Shown here: positions 34,477-43,557 of the stretch, one piece after another
Position numbering within the stretch: position 1 is the stretch's first letter
Layout: each line of letters opens with the position of its first letter
NCBI GenBank assembly: GCA_040905905.1
Contig: JBBDQN010000027.1
Span: forward strand, 1-64,000
Source of the DNA: JAICND01 sp040905905
GTDB taxonomy: Bacteria; Actinomycetota; Acidimicrobiia; Spongiisociales; ZC4RG35
Direction of reading: 5' to 3'
Length of the DNA: 64,000 nt
The notes under the pieces: generated by a model
Database searches by the model: none
Told to the model about the DNA's origin: nothing
The model's input: only the letters and a program-made list of their open reading frames with translations
Program-made: the position numbers and the translations under genes

Positions 34477-36405
34477 ATGACCCAGGCGCCGTCCGATCTA
34501 CTCATCCAGGGCCGCCAGGCATCAGGGGCGCACGCGTGGAGTAAAGCCTTCGACCTGCTCGGCGGGGCAGACGCCACCACCAAACTGTCCCCGGAGGACC
34601 TCGAGCGCTTGGCGGAGGCTGCATGGTGGATGGGCCGCGTCGATGCTTCGATCGGCGCCCGGGAGCGTGCGCACGCGGGTTATCTACTGCGAGGGGAGAA
34701 AACGCGGGCGGCCCGGGTAGCGATCGACATCGCCTGGGACCACTTCGTGGGGCTGGCCGGAGCGGTGGGCCAGGGCTGGGTGAGTCGGGCGGAGCGGCTC
34801 CTCCATGACGAACCGGAGTCGGTAGCTCACGGCCACCTGACCAGGGTGAAAGCCGTAATGGCATTCGAGAACGACGGAGCGTTCGACGAGGCCCTGGCGT
34901 TGTCGGAGCGGGTTTTCGACCTGGGGTGCCGACTCGGTGACGGTGACCTGCAGGCACTCGGTTTACACGACCAGGGCCGCGTCTTGGTGGCGATGGGGAG
35001 GGTCGAAGAGGGAATGGCTCTCATGGATGAGGCCATGGCTGCGGCGGTCGGCGGCGAGTTGGGTCCAATGGCCACCGGCAAGATCTATTGCAACATGATC
35101 AGCATCTGCGAGAAGCTCGCCGATTATCGGAGAGCTGGTGAGTGGACGCAAGCAGCCGGACGCTGGTGTGAGCGGGAGGGGAACGCGTCTGGTTTCCCCG
35201 GGCTCTGTCGCGTGCACCGGGCCGAGCTCATGCGGCTGCGCGGGGACTGGGTGGGAGCGGAACGGGAGGCACTGCAGGCTTCCAACGAACTCCAGCACTT
35301 CCTGAACTACACGGGGGAGGCGTTCTACGAGATTGGAGAGATCCGGCTACGGGTCGGTGACCTGCCTGGGGCCGAAAAGGCGTTCCGGCAGGCCAGTGAG
35401 CTTGGCCGCGATCCCCAACCTGGCATGGCTCTGCTGCGCTTGGCTGAAGGCAAGGTCGAGGCCGCCTGCTCGCTCATCGAGAAGGCGGTAGCAGAAGAAA
35501 CCCGCGGTCCATTGGATCGCGCCCGCTTGCTCCCCGCACAGGTGGAAATCAATCTGGCAGCCGGGAACCCGGCAGTGGCAGGTCCAGCCGCCGACGAGCT
35601 GGAGTCCACGGCGGGTGAGTACCGAACCCAGGCGTTGCAGGCGCGGGCCGCCCAAGCCCGGGGGCTGGTCTTGCTGGCTGAGGGTCGGACGACGGAGGCG
35701 CTCAAGAGCCTGCAGCGCGCCTGGAGGCTTTGGCAGGAAGTCGATCTCCCCTACGAGGCTGCCGGTGCGCGCCTCGCCGTTGGCCTTGCCTATCGGGCTA
35801 ACGGGAGCCGCGAGGCCGCCGATCTTGAGATCGCGGCTGCCCAAACGGTGTTCGAGCACCTTGGCGCCGTCCCGGACGCCGCTAAAGCCGCGAAGCTTCT
35901 ACGCAGCCCAACGGCGACCGAGAGGGAGTCAAAGACGCTCATGTTTACCGATGTCGTCCGCTCCACGGATCTGATCGGCGTCATCGGCGACGAGGCGTGG
36001 GAACACCTGGTGCGCTGGCACGACGAGACCCTTCGAGGCCTGTTCGTCGCGAGCGGCGGCCGTGAGGTCAATCATACTGGAGACGGCTTCTTCGTCGGCT
36101 TCGAAGACGCCGGATCGGCGATTAGCTGTGCCATAGCGATACAACGCACGCTTGCCGAGCACCGGCGCAGTCACGGGTTCGCCCTTGACGTCCGTATCGG
36201 GCTCCACACTGCTCAAGTGGGCGCTACTTATCAGGGCCGGGCCGTCCACCAGGCCGCACGTATCGCCGCGGCTGCTCAGGGGGGTGAGATCCTGGCCGGC
36301 CGGGAAACCGTCGAGGCAGCTGGTCACTCGGCCACCCAGATCCAAACTGTATCTCTCAAGGGAATCACCGAACCTGTGGAGGTGGTATCCGTCGAGTGGC
36401 GGTGA
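34477..36405 (+). CDS. TPR-repeat protein with C-terminal class III adenylate/guanylate cyclase domain
   Basis: 642 residues. Residues 10-475 are helical TPR-like repeats (LERLAEAAWWMGRVDASIGA, LQALGLHDQGRVLVAMGRVEEG, AGARLAVGLAYRANGSREAA). Residues 490-640 form the cyclase: TLMFTDVVRST (metal Asp), REVNHTGDGFFVGF (second Asp; Asn where adenylate cyclases usually have the base-selecting Lys) and RAVHQAARIA. Nucleotide preference is therefore uncertain. No membrane segment, so cytoplasmic; the TPR part probably binds partners or senses a signal. The ATG at 34477 follows GAAGG by 7 nt. Divergent from the hydrolase-cyclase. Confidence 0.88.
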   Translation: MTQAPSDLLIQGRQASGAHAWSKAFDLLGGADATTKLSPEDLERLAEAAWWMGRVDASIGARERAHAGYLLRGEKTRAARVAIDIAWDHFVGLAGAVGQGWVSRAERLLHDEPESVAHGHLTRVKAVMAFENDGAFDEALALSERVFDLGCRLGDGDLQALGLHDQGRVLVAMGRVEEGMALMDEAMAAAVGGELGPMATGKIYCNMISICEKLADYRRAGEWTQAAGRWCEREGNASGFPGLCRVHRAELMRLRGDWVGAEREALQASNELQHFLNYTGEAFYEIGEIRLRVGDLPGAEKAFRQASELGRDPQPGMALLRLAEGKVEAACSLIEKAVAEETRGPLDRARLLPAQVEINLAAGNPAVAGPAADELESTAGEYRTQALQARAAQARGLVLLAEGRTTEALKSLQRAWRLWQEVDLPYEAAGARLAVGLAYRANGSREAADLEIAAAQTVFEHLGAVPDAAKAAKLLRSPTATERESKTLMFTDVVRSTDLIGVIGDEAWEHLVRWHDETLRGLFVASGGREVNHTGDGFFVGFEDAGSAISCAIAIQRTLAEHRRSHGFALDVRIGLHTAQVGATYQGRAVHQAARIAAAAQGGEILAGRETVEAAGHSATQIQTVSLKGITEPVEVVSVEWR

Positions 36406-36574
36406 GGTGTTACTGGCCTGGAATTGAACGGCTGCCGCCGCGGGGCCGTCTAAGGGGTGATGCGCCTGCCAGCTGAGTAGGTTCGTAGTCCCGTACCCGA
36501 TCTCTCTGTCAACAGATGGAGGGCGACACGTGGGAAGGAGCTAAGGGATAATCGACGTAACCGTTTCTACAAAG

Positions 36575-36991
36575 GTGAACCGCCCTGCTAGTGAGGTGTT
36601 CGCATTCGTGGCCGCGATGGAAAACGAGCCGCAGTGGCACACCGATGTCCTGGAGGCGGAACGCCTGACCGATGGTGAGGTTGGCCAGGGTACGAGTTAC
36701 AAGCTTAAGTTCAGACCTCAGCCCATGTCGCCATCCGAGGGGACGGTAGAGATAGTTGAGTTCGAGCCTGGTCGTCGGATCGTGTCTCAATCCGACATGG
36801 GCAACATGAAGCCGAGACTGACTCACATCTTCGAGGAGGTGAGCGGCGGTACCCAGGTCACACGTCACATTCAGATCGAAACGAGTGGTTTGATGACGTT
36901 GATGAGTCCGATAATGAAGATGATGGCCCGCCGCCGAAACGGTGAGTTCATCGAGAATCTCAAGCGTACGCTGGAGACTCGGAGCCCCTAA
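36575..36991 (+). CDS. SRPBCC family protein (polyketide cyclase/dehydratase-like)
   Basis: 138 residues from the GTG at 36575. START-like fold: VNRPASEVFAFVAAMENEPQW, GTSYKLKFRP, VEIVEFEPGRRIV, then a C-terminal helix. In-frame codons upstream encode IIDVTVSTK, the missing first beta strand, preceded by a strong ribosome-binding GGAAGGAG at 36533-36540. No ATG, GTG or TTG is available there; an ATA at 36548 is at the right distance. So either the gene uses a rare start or its start was mutated. It binds small hydrophobic ligands by family inference. It stands alone on the plus strand. Confidence 0.72.
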   Translation: MNRPASEVFAFVAAMENEPQWHTDVLEAERLTDGEVGQGTSYKLKFRPQPMSPSEGTVEIVEFEPGRRIVSQSDMGNMKPRLTHIFEEVSGGTQVTRHIQIETSGLMTLMSPIMKMMARRRNGEFIENLKRTLETRSP

Positions 36992-37102
36992 CCGTCGCGC
37001 CAAATAGCGCCTCCAAGCCGAAGACAGGCCGAGCGGTAGGTGCCGATATCCCTCGGTGTCAGATATAGGCGCTCCCGCTGCAGATAAATCGATATGCGTG
37101 GT

Positions 37103-37483
37103 TCAGGTAAGCCCGTAGAACTCTTCTTGGACTCTGGGGTCACCGGTGAAATAGGCAGCCCGAATCAGCCCGGCCTCGCTCATGTGAAACACGTACACCA
37201 CTCGATCTTCAAGATGCCTTTCGCCCAACTGCGCCTTGGTGGTCTGAAGGACAACCGTGTGGGCGTCGTTCGCCAGGATGTCATGGACATCGATTTCGAG
37301 ACTGTTCTCTGATAGGCCGATGAGTTGGCGGATGACCGACAGGATGGCTTCCTTGCCCTCGATCTGCCCGTCAGCGCCGTAGAACACGGCATCATCTGCG
37401 AAGGCTGATATGAAGCCGTCGAGGTCCCTCCGGTTCAGGGCGTGGTAGGCCTTGGCGACGAGGGCGACGTTCGGGTGGGTCAT
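37103..37483 (-). CDS. SnoaL/NTF2-like protein
   Basis: 126 residues. NTF2-like fold: VALVAKAYHALNRRDLDGFI, FADDAVFYGADGQIEGKEAI and VVYVFHMSEAGLIRAAYF match the SnoaL-like/ketosteroid-isomerase superfamily. The ATG at 37483 is preceded by AGGAGG at a spacing of 6, one of the best ribosome-binding sites in this region. Such proteins are isomerases, hydrolases or ligand-binding proteins; no catalytic assignment can be made. It follows the SRPBCC gene at 37552 on the same strand with a 68-bp gap. Confidence 0.82.
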   Translation of the reverse strand: MTHPNVALVAKAYHALNRRDLDGFISAFADDAVFYGADGQIEGKEAILSVIRQLIGLSENSLEIDVHDILANDAHTVVLQTTKAQLGERHLEDRVVYVFHMSEAGLIRAAYFTGDPRVQEEFYGLT

Positions 37484-37551
37484 CGAATTCCTCCTGCTTC
37501 AGGACCCTGTCGAACCTACCCGGAGCACTGGATACGTGCCGATCTGCTCGG

Positions 37552-38007
37552 TTAGGTGACCGGTTGATCTGGCGACTCAAGCACATCCTTAAGGTTCTCC
37601 AGAAGCCCGAGGACCCCGCTTCTCATCTCCTGGGAGAAGGTTGGTGCCTGCTCTTGAGGTACTCCCGGTATCTCAACATCGGCTTCGGGGCTTACACGGG
37701 TGCCATCTCCAACAGTCTCGAAGGTGACTCGTGCTAACTCGGTCATGCCGTTCTCGTACCGGCTTAGGTAGGAGAATCTGGTTGGTGGATCGAACTCGAT
37801 TACCTCAGTCCGCTTTGATAGCGGCTGGCCGTCATCCTCGGCCAATTCCAGGAACACCGTCCCGACCGAAACCGGGCCATCCGAGTCCTTGGTGGATTTG
37901 ACCGCCCGACCCCAAAGGGGACTGTTTTCCATCTGGCTGATGAACTCGAATACGTCCTGAATCGACCGGTTGATGACCGGCCCCTCAATCCGAACCGACA
38001 TTCTCAT
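37552..38007 (-). CDS. SRPBCC family protein
   Basis: 151 residues. MSVRIEGPVINRSIQDVFEFISQMENSPLWGR is the START-like N-terminus, followed by GTVFLELAEDDG, VIEFDPPTRFSYLSRYENG and a C-terminal amphipathic helix. The ATG at 38007 is supported by GGAGGAG four bases upstream; a start at 38094 would add residues unlike the family. It is distantly similar in pattern to the SRPBCC protein at 36575 (both have MENxPxW), so the two may be paralogues. Ligand unknown. Confidence 0.82.
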   Translation of the reverse strand: MRMSVRIEGPVINRSIQDVFEFISQMENSPLWGRAVKSTKDSDGPVSVGTVFLELAEDDGQPLSKRTEVIEFDPPTRFSYLSRYENGMTELARVTFETVGDGTRVSPEADVEIPGVPQEQAPTFSQEMRSGVLGLLENLKDVLESPDQPVT

Positions 38008-38139
38008 CTGTCTCCTCCAGGGTTGACCGCTGTCTGGAGCGCGTGTCGGCACCATACGCCTAACAGCAATGGCTTGGGTGCTCCGCACCTCCAAATCTGA
38101 GCCGCCCAGAACCGGCCTCTTGTTAGAAATGGACGTGAC

Positions 38140-38292
38140 CGAGGGCTAGGCCGCGCCTACTACCGACGCAAACTCGCCGAAGGCAAAAGCAAACGGGAAG
38201 CGCTCCGCTGCCTGAAACGACGGATCAGCGACGCCATCTGGCGACAACTCCAACTCGACCGCCAAACCGACCAGCAACAGGATCAGACCTGA
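38140..38292 (+). mobile_element. IS110-type transposase 3' relic
   Basis: One plus-strand frame reads GRAYYRRKLAEGKSKREALR and then CLKRRISDAIWRQLQLDRQ, ending in TGA at 38290-38292. The pattern Y-x-R-K-x-x-E-G-K-x-x-x-E-A-L-R-x-L-K-R-R-x-S-D is the extreme C-terminus of IS110-family (DEDD, Transposase_20) transposases. The rest of the gene and any end sequences are absent. Only about 50 codons survive, so it marks an old insertion and deletion site. Confidence 0.65.
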
Positions 38293-38739
38293 CCTCGCTG
38301 GCCGTCAAGCCGAGGCGGGTTGCCGAGCTACCGATCTCCCGACACGCCTCGCCACAACGGCCAGCCCAAGAAGCCGAAGCCGGCCAGGGCCTAGTCTCAG
38401 ATGCGGGTCTGGGGTGTGGCTCAACCGAAGCATCAGCATCGAGGCGAAAGCTGCGGAAGCCTCAACGCCTATTGAACGCCCTCACTGCCCACCTCAGACC
38501 CCCTCGCTTGACAGAGAGGAGGCTCCCGGTCCCCAGTGGCTGAGGCCCTCGGTCCCCGGGCTGACAGGGTTGTCGCACTGGGATGACAGGGATGCGAAAA
38601 CTCAAAGGTGGCTCTGGCGACGCATATCACACATCACCCTGAGCGATGTCGCGCGTCCACGGGCGAGCAATAACCGGCACTATGCGTGCTCCTCACCATC
38701 CCCAGCCTTGGTGCCTCGGGCAAAGAGGGCGCCTCTAGA
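38293..38739. other. 447-bp stretch without a recognisable gene
   Basis: No frame here gives protein-like sequence with a start and ribosome-binding site. The longest plus-strand frame (38414 onward) is rich in Pro, Ser and Arg and looks non-coding. It lies between an IS110 relic and the L,D-transpeptidase and is probably decayed sequence. AGAGGG at 38725-38730 serves as the ribosome-binding site of the next gene. Confidence 0.6.
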
Positions 38740-39558
38740 ATGTCCCGGATGAGGGAATCGGCCTGGCCCCGCCCTGCGCTTCTACTGGCGGCGAGTTTGA
38801 TCATCGGTGGGTGCGCTCGCGCCACCTTGCCGGCAACGACCGCGTCCACAGCCCCGACAACAACTGCCACCACGGTCGCTACCACTACGACCACCGTGGC
38901 CGCCATGACCACCATGGCCGCCACGACCACCACAGCCGACCAATACGCTCTCGAGCCCGGTCAGTCGCTGGTTGCCCACTCCGATGGCGAGCTCGCGGTC
39001 TACGACTCCCCCGCCGCCGCCCTACCGGCCCAGACCTTTCCGGCCGCCACCATCCTCGGCTCCCCTCAGGCGTACCTGGTGATCGATGGACCCATCGACG
39101 AATGGGTGATGCTCTCGCTTCCCGGAAGACCGAACGGCGCCACCGGCTGGGCCAAAACTGACGCACTCAGTTTTGAAATCGTCGATCAGCACATCACCGT
39201 CGACCTATCCGACCGGACCCTCACGTTTGTCGACAGAGGCGAAGAGATCATCAACGCCACAGTGGCGGTCGGATCCAGCTCAAACCCCACCCCGGTGGGC
39301 CGGTTCTATGTGACCGACATCGTCCAGCTCTCCAACCCCAACAGCGCTTGGGGCCCGTTCGCAGTCGGGCTCTCTGGCCGGTCTGACACGATCACCGAGT
39401 TCAACGGCGGTGATGGGATCATCGGCATCCACGGCACCAACCGGCCCAACACCATCGGTCAGCCGGTGTCCCTTGGTTGCGTCCGTCTCGATAACGACTC
39501 GATCACCCTGCTCGCCAACACCATCCGACTGGGAGTCCCGGTTTCGATCGAAGCCTGA
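38740..39558 (+). CDS. L,D-transpeptidase lipoprotein (YkuD domain)
   Basis: 272 residues. The signal peptide ends in lipobox IIGGC (about residue 25). A Thr-rich linker (ATTASTAPTTTATTVATTTT and onward, about 45 residues) spans the wall. An SH3-like part (residues 75-145) precedes the YkuD catalytic domain (about 150-270), with HGTNRPNTIGQPVSLGCVRL containing the active-site His and Cys (motif HGT...S.GC.R). It forms 3-3 cross-links or attaches proteins to peptidoglycan. The ATG at 38740 follows AGAGGG by 9 nt. It converges tail-to-tail with the acyl-CoA dehydrogenase gene 8 bp away. Confidence 0.9.
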   Translation: MSRMRESAWPRPALLLAASLIIGGCARATLPATTASTAPTTTATTVATTTTTVAAMTTMAATTTTADQYALEPGQSLVAHSDGELAVYDSPAAALPAQTFPAATILGSPQAYLVIDGPIDEWVMLSLPGRPNGATGWAKTDALSFEIVDQHITVDLSDRTLTFVDRGEEIINATVAVGSSSNPTPVGRFYVTDIVQLSNPNSAWGPFAVGLSGRSDTITEFNGGDGIIGIHGTNRPNTIGQPVSLGCVRLDNDSITLLANTIRLGVPVSIEA

Positions 39559-39566
39559 CCAGAAAT

Positions 39567-40760
39567 TCAGCGAGGAACGTCTTTCCAGGGGACGTCTTTG
39601 TCTATGCGGGGCTCGCCGGGCAAACCCAGCACCCGCTCTCCCAGGATGTTCTTCATGATCTCGGAGGTTCCGCCCTCGATCGAGTTGGCCCGGGCGCGAA
39701 GGAAGCTCTTCTGCCGGGAAAAGCGGGCGGTGCCGGCTTCCTGGGGCGCGTGGAACTGGTATCCGCCCGGGAGGAGCAGACCGTCGGCTCCCATCAGGTC
39801 GACGGTGAACGTCGAGATCCGTTTGTTGAGGTCGGCCCAATACAACTTGGCGGTAGAGCCCTCCGGCCCGGGGGTTCCGCGGTTGCGCATCTGATCGGCT
39901 CGCATACCGGTGAGACGCAGCGCCTCGGCCTCACACCACAACTTCATCATCTCGTCGCGGAGATAAGGGTCGTCATGGCCCATCTCCTTCCAAACCGCCA
40001 CAGTCTCCGCAATGGCTCCGGCGCCTCGCGGGATCTGGTTGGTGCCGATCGCCACCCGTTCGTTCATCAAGGTGGTGAGAGCCACCCGCCAACCGTCACC
40101 AACTGCCCCCAGCCGATCCGAGTCGGGGATCCGGGCATCGGTGAAATAGACCTCGTTGAACTCGGCCTCACCGGTGATCTGGCGGAGGGGGCGCACCTCC
40201 ACTCCCGGAGCGGTCATATCGACGATGAAGTAGGTAAGACCCTGATGTTTCGGCAGGTCGGGATCGGTGCGGACCACCAACATCCCCCACTTGGAGGTAT
40301 GAGCGAGCGTCGTCCAGACCTTCTGCCCATTGACGATCCACTCATCGCCATCACGAACCGCCCGGCTCGAGAGACCTGCCACATCGGAGCCCGCGCCAGG
40401 TTCGGAAAACAACTGACACCAAACCTCTTCGGCCGTGAATAGCGGTCGCAGCCATCGCTCGACTTGATCGGCGGTTCCATGAGATTGAACGGTCGGTGCG
40501 CCCATGCCGTGGCCGATTACGTTTCGGAGGACGTTGGAGGAGGAGACTCCCGCCCCTTTCAGCCGGTCGTTGACGGCCCACTGCAATAACGGCGCCACTC
40601 CCAATCCACCTTGCCCGGTCGGGAAATGAACCCAGGCGAGTCCGGCGTCGAACTGCGCACCCCAGAACTCGATCTCGGGAGTAGTCGCCGGTGGGTAGTC
40701 GGTGAGCAGCCGCTCGACGGTTTCCTCTACCTGATCGAGGTCGGTGACGGAGGTGGTCAT
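39567..40760 (-). CDS. Acyl-CoA dehydrogenase
   Basis: 397 residues. FAD-dependent alpha,beta-oxidation of an acyl-CoA. Signs: LFSEPGAGSDVAGL (FAD/substrate loop), VNGQKVWTTLAHTSKWGMLV, the middle beta domain, and the C-terminal SIEGGTSEIMKNILGERVLG. The catalytic base of classical enzymes is an E near the C-terminal quarter; here SIEGGTSE lies in the position used by long-chain and actinobacterial FadE types. It is the last gene of a minus-strand run CaiB-FadD-SDR-ACAD. The N-terminal domain is shortened compared with fatty-acid enzymes but complete. Confidence 0.9.
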   Translation of the reverse strand: MTTSVTDLDQVEETVERLLTDYPPATTPEIEFWGAQFDAGLAWVHFPTGQGGLGVAPLLQWAVNDRLKGAGVSSSNVLRNVIGHGMGAPTVQSHGTADQVERWLRPLFTAEEVWCQLFSEPGAGSDVAGLSSRAVRDGDEWIVNGQKVWTTLAHTSKWGMLVVRTDPDLPKHQGLTYFIVDMTAPGVEVRPLRQITGEAEFNEVYFTDARIPDSDRLGAVGDGWRVALTTLMNERVAIGTNQIPRGAGAIAETVAVWKEMGHDDPYLRDEMMKLWCEAEALRLTGMRADQMRNRGTPGPEGSTAKLYWADLNKRISTFTVDLMGADGLLLPGGYQFHAPQEAGTARFSRQKSFLRARANSIEGGTSEIMKNILGERVLGLPGEPRIDKDVPWKDVPR

Positions 40761-40782
40761 TCAGCCAGATTAGAGCTGACGG

Positions 40783-41688
40783 TCATCCACCGAGAAGCCG
40801 GGCAATGATCATCAACTCGTCGTTGGAGCTCGACGGTATCTCGTAGGAGGAGACGTCGCGGATCGTCTCGAGATTGGCCGCTAGCTCCTCGACTGTGGGG
40901 ACCACCTTCGACCCGGCAAACCACCCCTCGTTGGTGCCGATAAAGATGCGGCCATAGCGGCCGCCGCCTGCAGTGAAGATCTCGTGGTTGAACTGGTTCT
41001 GTTCCGAGCACAGATAGACCACCATCGGCATCACCTGCGCCGGGTCGACCATCTCCGCCAGCGGACCCAGCAACTGTTCGGTCATGCGGGTCCGGGCTAC
41101 CGGGGCAATGACATTGGAGGCAATACCGTATTTGGCGCCTTCGATGGCGAGAACGTTCGAAAGACCGACCAAACCCATCTTGGCGGCGCCGTAATTGGCC
41201 TGGCCGAAGTTGCCGAAAATGCCGGAATTCGACGAGGTGTGGACGAAGCGTCCGTAGCCCTTTTCCTTCATCACTTTGAAGGCAGGCATGGAGACGTAGA
41301 AGCCGCCCTTGAGATGGGTGTCGAGCACGCCGTGCAACTCGTCGAGCGCCATATTGGCGAAACTCCGATCCCGCAGGATTCCGGCGTTGTTGACAACGAT
41401 ATCGACGGTGCCGAACTCATCGAGGGCGGTCGCGACTACGGCCTCTCCCCCTTCGGGGTTGCTCACCGAGTGGTAGTTGGGAACCGCTTCGCCCCCACCG
41501 GCCCGGATCTCTTCGACCACCACATCCGCCGCCCGATGACCGGATCCGGTGCCATCAACGGAACCACCGAGGTCGTTGACGACCACACGCGCGCCACGTC
41601 GAGCGAGTTCGGTTGCATAAGACCTACCCAACCCGCCACCGGCTCCGGTGACGATGGCGACGCGTCCGTCGAAGGTGATGTCAGACAC
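40783..41688 (-). CDS. SDR oxidoreductase, probable 3-hydroxyacyl-CoA dehydrogenase (MFE-2 type)
   Basis: 301 residues. The NAD(P) site is TGAGGGLGRSYATELARRGA and VVNDLGGSVDG; NNAG and the catalytic Ser (SSNSGIFGNFG), Tyr and Lys (ANYGAAKMG) follow. The NDLGG motif and the following linker match the dehydrogenase part of peroxisomal multifunctional enzyme type 2 and actinobacterial homologues. The C-terminal 60 residues extend beyond a basic SDR. It lies 22 bp upstream of the acyl-CoA dehydrogenase and 24 bp after FadD in an acyl-CoA degradation operon. Confidence 0.9.
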   Translation of the reverse strand: MSDITFDGRVAIVTGAGGGLGRSYATELARRGARVVVNDLGGSVDGTGSGHRAADVVVEEIRAGGGEAVPNYHSVSNPEGGEAVVATALDEFGTVDIVVNNAGILRDRSFANMALDELHGVLDTHLKGGFYVSMPAFKVMKEKGYGRFVHTSSNSGIFGNFGQANYGAAKMGLVGLSNVLAIEGAKYGIASNVIAPVARTRMTEQLLGPLAEMVDPAQVMPMVVYLCSEQNQFNHEIFTAGGGRYGRIFIGTNEGWFAGSKVVPTVEELAANLETIRDVSSYEIPSSSNDELMIIARLLGG

Positions 41689-41712
41689 TTTCGATGTGCT
41701 CCTCCGCAGCGA

Positions 41713-43557
41713 TCAGGAGTACATCGCCTCGATCTCACGCGAGTACTTCTCCAGGACCACCCGGCGCTTCAGCTTGAGAGAAGGAGTGATCTCGCCGCTG
41801 TCAGGCGTCCAGGCGTCGGGGACGATCGCAATCTTCTTCACCTGCTCCACCCTGGAAACATCCTGGTTGGCGCGGTCAAGGGCTTTCTGGATTTCGTCCA
41901 CAACCGCGGGCGATACGCTGAAGGAGGCCAGGTCGGTGTAGGTGATGCCGTTCTTGGCGGCCCAACCGGGAGCTTCTTCGGGATCGAGAGAAACGATCAT
42001 CGTCAGGTACTGGCGGCCATCACCGACCATGCAGGCCTGAGCCACCAGCGGATGGTTCTTGAGACTGGTCTCGAGCTTGGCCGGGGCGATGTTCTTGCCG
42101 GCGGCGTTGATAATGATCTCTTTCTTGCGACCCACGATGAACAAGAACCCGTCGTCGTCCCATCGTCCCAGGTCCCCCGAGTGCAACCACCCGTCCTGGT
42201 CAAAGGTCTCCGCGCTGTCTTCTGGCAGCTTGTAGTAACCCGCGGCGATCACGCCGCCCTTCATGAGTATCTCTCCATCTTCGCCAAGCTTGACCTCGAC
42301 CCCGGGCAACGGCTTGCCGATGCTGCCAATCCGATCGGCTCCGATCAGGTTGCTGGTGGCAGGTCCGGTGGTTTCGGTCATCCCGTACAACTCGTAGAGG
42401 GGGATCCCGAGCGCCCTGAAAAACACGATCAATTCGGGGCTGATTGGCGCGGCCGCGGTGATGGCAATGAGCAGGTCGTCCATTCCCAGACCATGCCGGA
42501 CCTTCGAGAAAACGAGCCTTTCGAAGAGGGCGTTCTGGATCTTGGCAAGCATGCCGGGGTTGCGTCCCTCCTGCTCGGCCTTCACCACTGCTTCCGCGTT
42601 GGCGACCGCGCGTTTGATGAGTCCCTCTTTCTTGGGATCTTCGGCAAAACGCATCTGCAGCCGCGCCCGGAACTTCTCCCACACGCGAGGCACTGCCACG
42701 AACAGGGTGGGACGTGCCTTGGTGACATATTCGAGGACCAGCCCGACATCAGGGCAATACCAGACCTCACCGGCCAGGTAGATGCCCATGTAATGGGTGG
42801 ACATGCGCTCGGCGATGTGGGCGAGCGGCAGGTAGGACACCAGGCGCGGGTTGTCGGGGGCTGAGACCGCCCGACGTACGCACTCGGTGGTCCACACCAC
42901 ATTGCGATGGGTCACCATCACACCTTTGGGAACTCCCGTGGTCCCCGAGGTGTAGATGAGAGTCGCCAGACTTTCCGGTTTGGTGCTGGCCGAAGACCGG
43001 GTCACCAGGTCAGGGTCGGCCGCCAGAGCCGCCCGGCCCCGCTCCAGGACCTGTTCCCAGGACAGAACCCAATTGGAGGTCTCGTAGTTTTCGGCGCCTT
43101 CCATCAGGATCACGTATCTGAGGGCGGGCAGGTCGGGCTTGACCGCCTCCCAGCGCTTCATGTAATTGAGATCCTCCAGGACCGCCACCTTGGCCGCGCA
43201 GTTTTCGGCGATGTACTGGATCTGGGGTTGGGCCAGGGTCGAATAGAAGGTGACCCCGGTCGCACCGGTGTGGACCGCAGCGAGGTCGGCGATGACATGC
43301 TCGGGCCGGTTGCTCGCCATGATCGCCACGAAGTCCCCAGGCGCCACCCCCAGGGTGAGCAACCCCGCAGCCGCTTCGTGGACGGACTTGCGGTACTGCG
43401 ACCAGGTCAGGTGTCGCCAGATCTCGCCCTCTTTCCAGTGGATGGCCGGTTTATCGCCATAGGTGCTGGCGTTGCGGTCGAAGACGTTGATCAAGGTTTT
43501 GCCAGCGATGGTGGCGTCGATCGACGCTCTCTCCGCCTCAACCGTTTGTTGGGCCAT
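41713..43557 (-). CDS. Long-chain acyl-CoA synthetase (AMP-forming, FadD15-like)
   Basis: 614 residues. ATP-dependent activation of a fatty acid to acyl-CoA. P-loop motif LIYTSGTTGVPKGVMVTH (about residue 200), YGMTETTG (A5), SGDLGRWDDDGFLFIVGR (A7) and the C-terminal KKEIIINAAGKNIAP. The YxxSVHEAAAGL N-terminus and length fit the long-chain FACL branch used by actinobacteria. The ATG at 43557 overlaps the CaiB stop as TAATG, so both are coupled. Confidence 0.93.
   Translation of the reverse strand: MAQQTVEAERASIDATIAGKTLINVFDRNASTYGDKPAIHWKEGEIWRHLTWSQYRKSVHEAAAGLLTLGVAPGDFVAIMASNRPEHVIADLAAVHTGATGVTFYSTLAQPQIQYIAENCAAKVAVLEDLNYMKRWEAVKPDLPALRYVILMEGAENYETSNWVLSWEQVLERGRAALAADPDLVTRSSASTKPESLATLIYTSGTTGVPKGVMVTHRNVVWTTECVRRAVSAPDNPRLVSYLPLAHIAERMSTHYMGIYLAGEVWYCPDVGLVLEYVTKARPTLFVAVPRVWEKFRARLQMRFAEDPKKEGLIKRAVANAEAVVKAEQEGRNPGMLAKIQNALFERLVFSKVRHGLGMDDLLIAITAAAPISPELIVFFRALGIPLYELYGMTETTGPATSNLIGADRIGSIGKPLPGVEVKLGEDGEILMKGGVIAAGYYKLPEDSAETFDQDGWLHSGDLGRWDDDGFLFIVGRKKEIIINAAGKNIAPAKLETSLKNHPLVAQACMVGDGRQYLTMIVSLDPEEAPGWAAKNGITYTDLASFSVSPAVVDEIQKALDRANQDVSRVEQVKKIAIVPDAWTPDSGEITPSLKLKRRVVLEKYSREIEAMYS

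Noticed and set aside
38414..38752. 112-codon plus-strand open frame before the L,D-transpeptidase
   Set aside because: Sequence looks non-coding and it runs into the real start and ribosome-binding site of the next gene.
40984..42864. 626-codon plus-strand open frame antisense to SDR and fadD
   Set aside because: Composition mirrors the antisense of GC-rich coding sequence; both minus-strand genes have complete motifs.
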